Translations under genes and position numbers: made by a program
Notes under the pieces: generated by a model
What the model saw: the letters and a program-made list of their open reading frames with translations, nothing else
Database searches by the model: none
Told to the model about the DNA's origin: nothing
DNA from: Lachnospiraceae bacterium
GTDB lineage: Bacteria > Bacillota_A > Clostridia > Lachnospirales > Lachnospiraceae
Direction of reading: 5' to 3'
Length of the DNA stretch: 7,817 bases
NCBI GenBank assembly: GCA_024691045.1
Contig: JAILOC010000021.1
Span: 1-7,817 of the forward strand
Shown here: positions 1 through 5,997 of the stretch, piece by piece
Layout: every line of letters begins with the position of its first letter
Numbering within the stretch: the stretch's first letter is position 1

Positions 1-672
1 CTTATCCGAAATAAAACTGATCTTTTCCCCGTCTTTTTCGATAAATGTGATGACAAGGGGATAAATGATGCCGTCCCTGCAAACATACTTTTCCACATAC
101 GGATAGTTGTAATCAAAACCTACTATGTCATCGACGTAAAAAATCGGATTTATTATTTGGTAATAGTATGAACTGAACCTTGAACACTCTTCATCCGAAA
201 AGGTTGCCCTGATGTCACACAGGAGTCTTTTGTTTCCTTCATGTAAGACCAGCAGATCGCCTCTTGTGATGAGTTCACCGCTTTCCCTGTCCGCGATCCA
301 TACCGCGCCTCCGTACCTGAACAGCTGGAATGAAAGTGCCGATGATCCGGGGAGTCCTATCATGCCTCCCGAGGGTGCACTCTTGTCATTGATCGCTCCG
401 TATAACAGGTTGACTATATCTTCGGCAGAGTCAAAAGACGGTGATGTGGGTTCTTTGGCAGTTCCGTCCAGTATACTTTCATAACGCTCCAGATACTGTC
501 TCATATACTGCCTGGTATAATCATGCGGCTCATACGAATAGAGATATGCAAGGACCGTGGCTTTGGCAATGGGAATGTATACGAGACATAGCACTGCGCA
601 GATGACCGCTGTGAAAAGAATGATCTTCGGTTCTTCTTTTAGATTTCTCTTTATCAGTTTTTTCTTTGTCAT
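1..672 (-). CDS. Membrane-anchored sensor protein, probable histidine kinase (N-terminal part, cut by window edge)
   Basis: The frame is open for 224 codons from an ATG at 672 to the left edge, with no stop. Its ATG overlaps the TGA of the upstream response regulator (ATGA at 669-672), and a GGAG lies 8 bases before the start. The N-terminus is lysine/arginine rich (residues 3-16). A single hydrophobic segment follows at about residues 17-45 (IILFTAVICAVLCLVYIPIA onward). About 180 mostly polar residues come next, rich in Tyr and acidic residues, which fits an extracytoplasmic sensor domain. No second membrane segment, HAMP, H-box or ATPase motif is reached inside the window. Calling it a histidine kinase is therefore inference from tight coupling to an OmpR-type regulator and the usual kinase topology. 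I do not recognise the sensor domain. It could instead be another membrane protein of the operon. Confidence 0.72.
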   Translation of the reverse strand, partial: MTKKKLIKRNLKEEPKIILFTAVICAVLCLVYIPIAKATVLAYLYSYEPHDYTRQYMRQYLERYESILDGTAKEPTSPSFDSAEDIVNLLYGAINDKSAPSGGMIGLPGSSALSFQLFRYGGAVWIADRESGELITRGDLLVLHEGNKRLLCDIRATFSDEECSRFSSYYYQIINPIFYVDDIVGFDYNYPYVEKYVCRDGIIYPLVITFIEKDGEKISFISDK

Positions 673-1349
673 TTTTTCGTCTCCAGTCTGTAACCGTAGC
701 CACGCAGGGTGACTATCATGGCTTCGGAGTTTTCCGTTTCTTTTCGTATGTTCTTGATCGGGTTATCGAGATTGCGGGGAACCGCGTCGCTTTCCGCACC
801 CCAGATGCGGGCAAGGAGCTCATCCTTCGAAACAAGTCTCTCCGGATGCTCCATAAGGTAAAGGAGAACGTCGAATTCCCTGGGCTGCAGATTTATCTCT
901 TTATCACCCAGATACAGCTTTCTTTCGTTTCTGTCGGCGGTAAGGTCGAGATATGTGACCGTAGAAGGCCTGCTTTCGCCGTATCTTTTGAGAAACACTT
1001 TGATCTTAGCGGCAAGCTGCGCCATGGAGAAGGGCTTTACGATGTAATCGTCTCCGCCGCATTCATATCCTTTAAGAACGTCTTCCTCGGAATATCTTGC
1101 GGTGACGAAGATCACGGGAGTCTGTATGCCGCGCCTTCTTAAGCTTTTGCATACTTCAAATCCGTCCCGTTTCGGCAGACCTATATCGAGCAGTATGAGG
1201 GAATACAGAGTTTGCGCTGCCATTTCCAGACCGTCGCGTCCGTTGTCGGAAATATGGATGCGCCACTCGCCGCCACCCGCATTCTGCAGGTATTCCTGAA
1301 GATTATCCGCGATATCCGGATCGTCTTCGATAAGTAGGATCTCGATCAT
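669..1349 (-). CDS. OmpR/PhoB-family DNA-binding response regulator
   Basis: This is a 226-residue cytoplasmic response regulator, the usual length for the family. The receiver domain (about 1-120) has the acidic pocket E8/D9/D10, the phospho-acceptor D55 in LILLDIGLP, the switch T83 in FVTARY, and K105 in IVKPF. The C-terminal winged helix (about 130-226) shows the typical NLQPREFDVLLYLMEHP opening, the SKDELLARIWG turn, an NPIKNIRKE recognition-helix region and the closing LRGYGYRLE hairpin. The frame extends upstream to 1427, but the ATG at 1349 is chosen because GGAGG sits 6 bases before it and the receiver fold starts immediately (MIEILLIEDD). It probably phospho-responds to the kinase encoded just downstream and binds tandem DNA repeats. 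Candidate self-regulatory repeats lie in its own upstream region. The target genes are unknown. Confidence 0.95.
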   Translation of the reverse strand: MIEILLIEDDPDIADNLQEYLQNAGGGEWRIHISDNGRDGLEMAAQTLYSLILLDIGLPKRDGFEVCKSLRRRGIQTPVIFVTARYSEEDVLKGYECGGDDYIVKPFSMAQLAAKIKVFLKRYGESRPSTVTYLDLTADRNERKLYLGDKEINLQPREFDVLLYLMEHPERLVSKDELLARIWGAESDAVPRNLDNPIKNIRKETENSEAMIVTLRGYGYRLETKK

Positions 1350-1355
1350 AGCCTG

Positions 1356-1360
1356 CCTCC
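1356..1360 (-). promoter_or_regulatory. Shine-Dalgarno site fixing the response regulator start
   Basis: Read on the minus strand this is AAAAGGAGG followed by six bases and then ATG at 1349. It is a near-ideal ribosome site. It makes the 26-residue upstream extension of the frame, which has a cysteine- and tyrosine-rich sequence unlike a receiver domain, unlikely to be translated. Confidence 0.8.
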
Positions 1361-1389
1361 TTTTGTGCACATATAGACAATAACACAGA

Positions 1390-1407
1390 AATGTATTCGG
1401 AATGTAT
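1390..1407 (-). promoter_or_regulatory. Tandem direct repeat, candidate response regulator binding site
   Basis: AATGTAT occurs at 1390-1396 and again at 1401-1407 on the plus strand (ATACATT-CCGA-ATACATT on the minus strand). The period is exactly 11 bases, one helical turn. OmpR/PhoB-type regulators commonly bind such head-to-tail half-sites as tandem dimers. This pair lies about 40 bases upstream of the regulator's start codon, where an autoregulatory site would sit. Possible weak -10 boxes on the minus strand lie downstream of it (TGTTAT at 1380-1385, TATATG at 1370-1375), but neither is convincing. The repeat is seen directly; its role is inferred. Confidence 0.4.
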
Positions 1408-1427
1408 GCAAAAAACATCATTCTCAT

Positions 1428-1441
1428 CTATGCATGCATAG
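1428..1441. repeat. Perfect 14-bp palindrome in the divergent intergenic region
   Basis: CTATGCATGCATAG reads identically on both strands. It lies roughly mid-way between the two divergent genes, 79 bases from one start codon and 93 from the other. A symmetric dimeric regulator could bind here and affect both directions. The sequence is AT-rich and low in complexity (TGCA repeated), so chance cannot be excluded. Confidence 0.4.
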
Positions 1442-1449
1442 GGACATTT

Positions 1450-1472
1450 AGTATACTTTTCGTATGTATACT
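1450..1472. promoter_or_regulatory. Inverted repeat AGTATAC-N9-GTATACT, candidate operator
   Basis: There are two exact 7-bp inverted arms at 1450-1456 and 1466-1472, with half-site centres 16 bases apart. The right arm covers the position where a -35 box would pair with TATAAT at 1490-1495 (17-bp spacer), and that -35 sequence (TATACT) matches consensus poorly. This suggests a promoter either blocked or activated by a dimeric protein bound here. LuxR-type regulators often use inverted sites, so the 3660-4265 regulator is one candidate. That link is inference. Confidence 0.42.
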
Positions 1473-1489
1473 CTTATCTGCAGGGCGGA

Positions 1490-1495
1490 TATAAT
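1490..1495 (+). promoter_or_regulatory. Probable -10 box for the hybrid kinase operon
   Basis: A consensus TATAAT is centred about 41 bases upstream of the kinase ATG. No good -35 is present at 16-18 bp spacing, and there is no TG extension (the preceding bases are GGA). The promoter would therefore be weak alone and may depend on an activator at the inverted repeat immediately upstream. Confidence 0.5.
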
Positions 1496-1521
1496 ATACT
1501 AAGCATTTCCATCAATTGCAG

Positions 1522-1529
1522 AGAAGGAA
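1522..1529 (+). promoter_or_regulatory. Ribosome binding site for the hybrid kinase
   Basis: AGAAGGAA lies a few bases before the ATG at 1534. It supports that start over the in-frame TTG at 1516, which would place the ribosome site inside the coding region and has no purine-rich sequence before it. Confidence 0.7.
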
Positions 1530-1533
1530 TCAG

Positions 1534-3663
1534 ATGAATAATAAAACTTCGAAATTTTCAAAAGTGATGTCTTTTATCTTTGCCACCGACAGCGAGATTC
1601 AGGTCATTGCGTTCAACATACTCGCATTCTGCGGTGTCACTGTGAGTGTCATCACTGCGATCGTAAACGGTCTTCGCGGATCAGGTGCCGTGATCCCTGA
1701 TGCGGCAGGTGCCATCGGTTCGATTGCGCTTATGTATTACTGCCATAAGACCGGCAATTACAAAAGGGCTATGATCCTTACCGTCTTTTTGATATTTATA
1801 GGCCTGTTCTCATTCCTGTATTTCATTCAGGGAGGATACCACGGCGGCATTCCTTCGTTTTTTATCTTCGGCGTGGTTTTCACAGCTTTTCTGCTCAACG
1901 GGATCTCAATGGTGGTGCTGATAATAATTGAATTGGCGTGGTATTCATTGCTGATCGTTTATTCGTATTATCATCCCGTGATGCTTAATAATGATGAGAA
2001 ATTTTATATGACCTGTGTGGTCATGGATATGACGCTTGTTGCCATATCACTTGCTGCAACGATGTATTTCCAGATACGCGTTTACAGGAAAAAACAGATC
2101 CAGCTGAATGAGGCTATCAGGGAAGCGGAAATTGCCAACAAAGCCAAAAGCGATTTCATAGCCAAGATGAGCCATGATGTAAGGACTCCTCTTAATACCA
2201 TACTTGCCATGAACGAACTGATAGTAGACAATACCTCATCCGAACGGATAAAAGAGTGGGTCAATGACAGCAACATTTCGGGACAGCTTCTTTTATCCAT
2301 GATAGATGACATGCTGGATCTTTCCAGGATCGAAGCGGGGAGGAATGTGATATTGTCCCAGCCCTGGAATACGAAAAATGTATTTGATGATATAGCGAAG
2401 ATCTGGAAGCGGAATGCCGGAAAGTCAGGATTGGAATTCAAATATGAGATGGCGGATGATATTCCGGAATATCTGGACGGTGATGAGAGTGTGATCCGCA
2501 AGATCACCGATAACCTTCTGAGCAACGCTGTCAAGTACACCAGAAAAGGAAGCATAACACTTGCGGTGAAGCATGATGATATGCTTGAAATATCCGTTGC
2601 GGATACAGGTATAGGAATCGCTCCTAAGTACGTTGATGAGATATTCAGCCCTTATGAACGCGGTGTGGAAGAAGTTTATAAGGAAACAAGCGGAAGCGGA
2701 CTGGGCCTTGCGATCGTCAAGGAACTTGTCGAGGCAATGGGAGGAACCATTAAATGTGACAGTGCTCTCGAAAAGGGAAGTACCTTCACTGTCAGAATAC
2801 CCCAGAAGGAAGTGCTGGTCATAAACATGAAGGCCGATGACAAGAGTATGCCGCCCGAGGTCAAAAAGTCAGGTCAGTTTGTTGCACCGGATGCGCATAT
2901 TCTCGTCGTCGATGACAATGCATATAACAGAAAAGTAATACGTGAATTTACCGAACCCGCCCTTATCCAGGTGGATGATGTCGAGAGCGGATACGAGGCC
3001 GTGGAGATGGTGGATATCAAGGAATACGATCTGATATTTATGGATATCCGTATGCCGCACATGGACGGAATGCAGACCCTTGCCAGGATTAAAGAGGACT
3101 ATCCGGATTTCAAAACTCCCGTGGTCGCTCTTACCGGAGATATCATGAACGGAGTAGAGGATAAACTGATGTCCCAGGGCTTCAGCGGATTCCTTGCAAA
3201 ACCTGTGAGCCTTTCAAAGCTTCTTGATACTATCAAGCATTTCCTTCCCGATAAGCTTGTGGAACTCGAAACGGTGGAGGATGAGGAGCTTTCGCCCGAG
3301 ATGCTTGAATTCGGGCAGAACCACCTGATTACTTACGGAGTGGACCTTAAGCTCGCACTTGAATACTGTGCGGGAAATGTTGGCGAACTGCTGACAAGAG
3401 CGGAGCTGTTTGAAGAATATGCGGATTCCACGATCGCGCGTTTGAATGAACGGGTATTTGATGACGATTATTATCTGCAGATACATTCGCTCAAATCCGT
3501 GGCAAAGGGTGTCGGCGCGTTTCTTCTTGCGGAGCTGACCGAAGCCGTGGAACACAGAAAAGATGATGATTTTTCCAAGGAAGTTAATTCCCTGATAATA
3601 GCCGAGTATGAGAGAGTACGGAAAGGTATTGCCGCGTACAGGGAGGAGATTGCAAAGAAATGA
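1534..3663 (+). CDS. Hybrid sensor histidine kinase with REC and HPt domains
   Basis: This is a 709-residue inner-membrane kinase. The N-terminal 180 residues hold about five or six hydrophobic segments (about 24-44, 57-70, 79-98, 108-121, 125-146, 160-180) with only short loops, so sensing is probably within or near the membrane. A short linker leads to HisKA with H-box KMSHDVRTPLN (H214). HATPase_c follows, with N-box DNLLSNAVKYT (N327, N331), G1 DTGIGI (357-362) and G2 GSGLGL (387-392). A receiver domain (about 455-572) carries D460/D461, phospho-acceptor D504 in FMDIRMP, T534 and K556. The C-terminal HPt-like helix bundle has H651 in IHSLKSVAKGVGA. All phosphotransfer residues look intact. 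The probable relay is H214 to D504 to H651, then to the Asp of the regulator encoded next, whose ATG overlaps this stop. The signal is unknown. Confidence 0.93.
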   Translation: MNNKTSKFSKVMSFIFATDSEIQVIAFNILAFCGVTVSVITAIVNGLRGSGAVIPDAAGAIGSIALMYYCHKTGNYKRAMILTVFLIFIGLFSFLYFIQGGYHGGIPSFFIFGVVFTAFLLNGISMVVLIIIELAWYSLLIVYSYYHPVMLNNDEKFYMTCVVMDMTLVAISLAATMYFQIRVYRKKQIQLNEAIREAEIANKAKSDFIAKMSHDVRTPLNTILAMNELIVDNTSSERIKEWVNDSNISGQLLLSMIDDMLDLSRIEAGRNVILSQPWNTKNVFDDIAKIWKRNAGKSGLEFKYEMADDIPEYLDGDESVIRKITDNLLSNAVKYTRKGSITLAVKHDDMLEISVADTGIGIAPKYVDEIFSPYERGVEEVYKETSGSGLGLAIVKELVEAMGGTIKCDSALEKGSTFTVRIPQKEVLVINMKADDKSMPPEVKKSGQFVAPDAHILVVDDNAYNRKVIREFTEPALIQVDDVESGYEAVEMVDIKEYDLIFMDIRMPHMDGMQTLARIKEDYPDFKTPVVALTGDIMNGVEDKLMSQGFSGFLAKPVSLSKLLDTIKHFLPDKLVELETVEDEELSPEMLEFGQNHLITYGVDLKLALEYCAGNVGELLTRAELFEEYADSTIARLNERVFDDDYYLQIHSLKSVAKGVGAFLLAELTEAVEHRKDDDFSKEVNSLIIAEYERVRKGIAAYREEIAKK

Positions 3664-4265
3664 CTCGCAAACAGGTAATGGTAATTGATGATGACAGCGT
3701 AATGCTTCTGCTGATGAAAACACAGCTGGAGGCTTTATATGATGTTGTTACGTTTTCATCCGGGGCGGATGCTCTTAAGGAGCTGGAAACAACGGATCAT
3801 CTTCCGAATCTCATACTACTCGACATAGGTATGAGGGAAATGGACGGATATGAAGTGCTCGGAAGGCTCAAGGCAAACGATAAGCTGAAGATGATCCCCG
3901 TGGTATTTCTTACCGGAATGACCGATGAGGTTTCCGAATGCAGGGGACTCGAAATGGATGTCGTCGACTATCTGAAAAAGCCTGTTGCCGGTAAGGTTCT
4001 TTTTGCGAGGGTGCAGCATTACATAGAGCTGTATTCCGATGTGGAAAGCAAGGGCAAGCTTGACGAAAACCTGCTCAATTCTGTCTCCGAGCCGCTTACC
4101 GAAAGGGAACTCGAAACGGCAAGGCTTATGGCTGAGTTCCGTTCCGACCGCGAGATCTGCGATATTCTCCATATCTCGATGCCCTACACCAAGAAGCTTG
4201 TTTCTTCCGTCAAAGAAAAACTGAATCTCGAAAAACGCGGAGATATAAGACGCTTTCTCGTATGA
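3660..4265 (+). CDS. Response regulator, receiver plus LuxR-like HTH
   Basis: This is a 201-residue cytoplasmic regulator. The receiver domain (about 4-120) has D10/D11/D12, phospho-acceptor D55 in LILLDIGM, T85 in FLTGMT and K107 in YLKKP. After a linker, residues 146-198 resemble a LuxR/GerE four-helix HTH. The helix 1 signature LTERELETARLMAEF and the scaffold SDREICDILHIS are clear. The recognition helix reads MPYTKKLVSSVKEKLNL rather than the common TVKxHVxxIxxKL, so it is a divergent member. Translation is probably coupled to the kinase: ATG overlaps its TGA, and GGGAGGAG lies about 11 bases upstream. The natural phosphodonor is the HPt domain of that kinase. The gene ends just before an intrinsic terminator. 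DNA targets are unknown; the upstream inverted repeat at 1450-1472 is a candidate. Confidence 0.9.
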   Translation: MTRKQVMVIDDDSVMLLLMKTQLEALYDVVTFSSGADALKELETTDHLPNLILLDIGMREMDGYEVLGRLKANDKLKMIPVVFLTGMTDEVSECRGLEMDVVDYLKKPVAGKVLFARVQHYIELYSDVESKGKLDENLLNSVSEPLTERELETARLMAEFRSDREICDILHISMPYTKKLVSSVKEKLNLEKRGDIRRFLV

Positions 4266-4287
4266 TACGGTTTGAATATGGGGTATG

Positions 4288-4318
4288 GGTCCTGCGGATA
4301 TCCGCGGGATCTTTTTTT
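4288..4318 (+). terminator. Intrinsic terminator of the hybrid kinase operon
   Basis: The stem TCCTGCGG (4290-4297) pairs with CCGCGGGA (4302-4309) around an ATAT loop, with one T-G wobble. G4289-T4310 and G4288-C4311 can extend it. Seven T residues follow at once (4312-4318). It lies about 25 bases after the response regulator stop and separates that operon from the sigma factor unit. Confidence 0.88.
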
Positions 4319-4335
4319 ATTAATTTTTCTTAAAC

Positions 4336-4365
4336 TGTAACCACGGCACAGTAAAAATTGCTATA
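4336..4365 (+). promoter_or_regulatory. Candidate ECF-type promoter of the sigma/anti-sigma operon
   Basis: TGTAACC at 4336-4342 resembles the AAC-containing -35 motifs recognised by ECF sigma factors, and GCTATA at 4360-4365 lies 17 bases further on, in -10 position. No good housekeeping TTGACA/TATAAT pair is present between the terminator and the gene. ECF genes are commonly autoregulated, so the encoded sigma may read this promoter. The -10 assignment is weak, and only one site is available in the window. Confidence 0.4.
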
Positions 4366-4396
4366 TATGGTGAAGGGCATTTTTTCGGAGAAGACT

Positions 4397-4957
4397 ATGG
4401 AAGATGAGAAGATAATCGATCTGTTTTTGAATAGGGACGAAACTGCCATATCCCATACCCGCGATAAGTACGGGAAGCGGCTTTATGCGGTTTCCCTGCG
4501 GATAACTGCAGACATTCAGACAGCTGAAGAATGTGAAAATGACACATATATGGAAAGCTGGAACAGGATACCTCCCGCAGAACCCAGAGGTTACTTTTAC
4601 GCATTCCTTTCACGTATCGTCCGGAACATTTCCATCAACAGATGCATGGAAAAAGAAAGGCTTAAGAGAAAAGCATTCATCACCGAGCTTTCGGAAGAGA
4701 TGGAGCAGTGCATACCTTCGCCGTCCGATGTCGAAAGTGAGATAGACGGTATGGAACTGGGAATGCGCATAAGCGATTTCCTTTTTGAGCAGTCAAGGGA
4801 TAAAAGGATCATCTTTGTACGCAGATATTATTACCTTGATTCGGTCAGGCAGATATCGGATGCGCTCGGGTGCTCCGAGAGTAAGGTCAAGACGCAGCTT
4901 TTCAGGATGAGGAATGAGCTTAAGGCGTATCTGGAAGAGGAGGGATATGAGTTATGA
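4397..4957 (+). CDS. ECF-type RNA polymerase sigma factor
   Basis: This is a 186-residue sigma-70-family protein of ECF size that directs RNA polymerase to a small set of promoters. Region 2 occupies about residues 5-90: the DLFLNRDETAI opening, the YGKRLYAVSLRIT helix, the AEECENDTYMESWNRIPP core-binding/-10 segment and the FYAFLSRIVRNISINR helix. A variable acidic linker follows (about 95-125). Region 4 (about 125-180) ends in an HTH, VRQISDALGCSESKVKTQLF, for -35 recognition. The ATG at 4397 is chosen because GGAG (4387-4390) precedes it by six bases. An upstream in-frame TTG at 4358 would translate the probable -10 region. The stop overlaps the ATG of the membrane protein that follows, the usual arrangement for a sigma and its anti-sigma. 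I cannot assign an exact ECF group from sequence alone. Confidence 0.93.
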   Translation: MEDEKIIDLFLNRDETAISHTRDKYGKRLYAVSLRITADIQTAEECENDTYMESWNRIPPAEPRGYFYAFLSRIVRNISINRCMEKERLKRKAFITELSEEMEQCIPSPSDVESEIDGMELGMRISDFLFEQSRDKRIIFVRRYYYLDSVRQISDALGCSESKVKTQLFRMRNELKAYLEEEGYEL

Positions 4958-5949
4958 GCGGATATGACATGCTGATGTGCATTTCGGATATTGATGAAGA
5001 GCTTATTGAAGAGGCGGAGGACATCAGGAAAAAGAAACATTCGGCTGTATGGAAGTATTTTCCGACGGTGGCAGCGGCTGTGATCGCAGTGTGCGTGATC
5101 TTTGCTGTTCCGATAATGGCCGTGGCGGGAAGCAGGCAGGTATATGAAATGCTGTACCTGATCTCTCCCTCTCTTGCCCAGAGGCTTAAACCCGTCAATG
5201 CATCCTGCGAGGATCAGGGAATACTGATGACGGTGGTGGGAGCTGATCTCGACGGCGATGAAGCCCGGATAGTGGTTTCGCTCAGGGATCTTGAGAAAGA
5301 CCGTATCGACGGAACCGCCGATCTGTTCGACAGCTATTCGATCCATACGCCTTACGACCAGTCCGGCGGCTGCACTTCGATAGGCTATGATGAAGAAACC
5401 GGAGAGGCTTCGTTTCTTATCACCGTTCATCATATGGCCGGTGAAATGATGCCGGGGGATAAGGTCACATTCTCCGTATCGAGTCTGCTGCTGAATAAAA
5501 GATCTTTCGATATGATGATCTCTCAGATAGACACAACCGTTTTCCCGGAGATTTCAGAGGTGCTTGAAGGTGTCAGTCTCAGAGGAAGGGGCGGAAGCAT
5601 AAATGATGAGGACCTTATATATATGGCTCCGAATATTGAACCGGTCGTCATAACTCCCGGTGTGACACTTATGGGATACGGCATTCTGAACGGAAAGCTC
5701 CATGTGCAGATAAAGTATGACGACATATGCAATACCGATAATCACGGTTTTCTTTTCCTGGAAAAGGAAGGATGCGAAAGGATTCCTTACGAAGGCAGTT
5801 ATTCGTGGTTTGACGGTCCGGACAGCATCGAAGAATATGTCTTCGCATATCCGGAAGGAGAGCTTTCGGAATATGCGGTATCCGGACAGTTTTGGACGGC
5901 AGATAAGGCGTTGGATGGATACTGGAGTGTCACAGTTCCTCTTTCCTGA
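4954..5949 (+). CDS. DUF4179-type single-pass membrane protein, probable anti-sigma factor
   Basis: This 331-residue protein has a short cytoplasmic N-terminus (about 1-34) with the acidic helix SDIDEELIEEAEDIRKKK. One membrane segment follows at about 35-58 (YFPTVAAAVIAVCVIFAVPI onward), then a large extracytoplasmic part (about 60-331). The stretch at about 63-130 (EMLYLISPSLAQRLKPVN, then DQGILMTVVGADLDGDEARI and the RDL..DRID..TDLFDSY-like region) matches my recollection of DUF4179 proteins encoded with Firmicutes ECF sigma factors. The C-terminal half is predicted beta-rich and unfamiliar. No zinc-binding HxxxCxxC anti-sigma motif is present. The ATG overlaps the sigma stop, with GGAGGG about nine bases upstream, so production is probably matched to the sigma. 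The inferred role is to hold the sigma at the membrane until an envelope signal acts on the outer domain. Confidence 0.82.
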   Translation: MSGYDMLMCISDIDEELIEEAEDIRKKKHSAVWKYFPTVAAAVIAVCVIFAVPIMAVAGSRQVYEMLYLISPSLAQRLKPVNASCEDQGILMTVVGADLDGDEARIVVSLRDLEKDRIDGTADLFDSYSIHTPYDQSGGCTSIGYDEETGEASFLITVHHMAGEMMPGDKVTFSVSSLLLNKRSFDMMISQIDTTVFPEISEVLEGVSLRGRGGSINDEDLIYMAPNIEPVVITPGVTLMGYGILNGKLHVQIKYDDICNTDNHGFLFLEKEGCERIPYEGSYSWFDGPDSIEEYVFAYPEGELSEYAVSGQFWTADKALDGYWSVTVPLS

Positions 5950-5997
5950 AAATGAAAAGGGTTTGAATTATCTTTCCTTTAGTTTCATACTGTAATC

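Noticed and set aside
212..484. A 90-codon plus-strand frame
   Set aside because: It lies opposite the coherent minus-strand sensor frame, which has a start overlap, ribosome site and membrane helix. The plus-strand product is serine/proline-rich and low in complexity, as expected for an antisense shadow.
666..1142. A 158-codon plus-strand frame opposite the OmpR-type regulator
   Set aside because: The minus-strand frame has complete receiver and winged-helix signatures; this one has none.
1516..1533. TTG start extending the hybrid kinase by six residues
   Set aside because: AGAAGGAA sits directly before the ATG at 1534 and would be inside the gene if the TTG were used.
3214..3723. A 169-codon minus-strand frame across the kinase/regulator junction
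   Set aside because: It overlaps the conserved HPt and receiver coding regions on the plus strand and shows no family signature.
4358..4396. TTG start extending the sigma factor by 13 residues
   Set aside because: It has no ribosome site and would fall on the probable -10 region, while GGAG is correctly spaced from the ATG at 4397.
4831..5433. A 200-codon minus-strand frame
   Set aside because: It spans the sigma region 4 end and the membrane protein start on the other strand, both well supported. The product has no meaningful motif.
5955..5980. AAAGG/CCTTT inverted repeat after the anti-sigma gene as a terminator
   Set aside because: Five weak pairs with a 15-base loop and no following T-tract do not make a credible intrinsic terminator.
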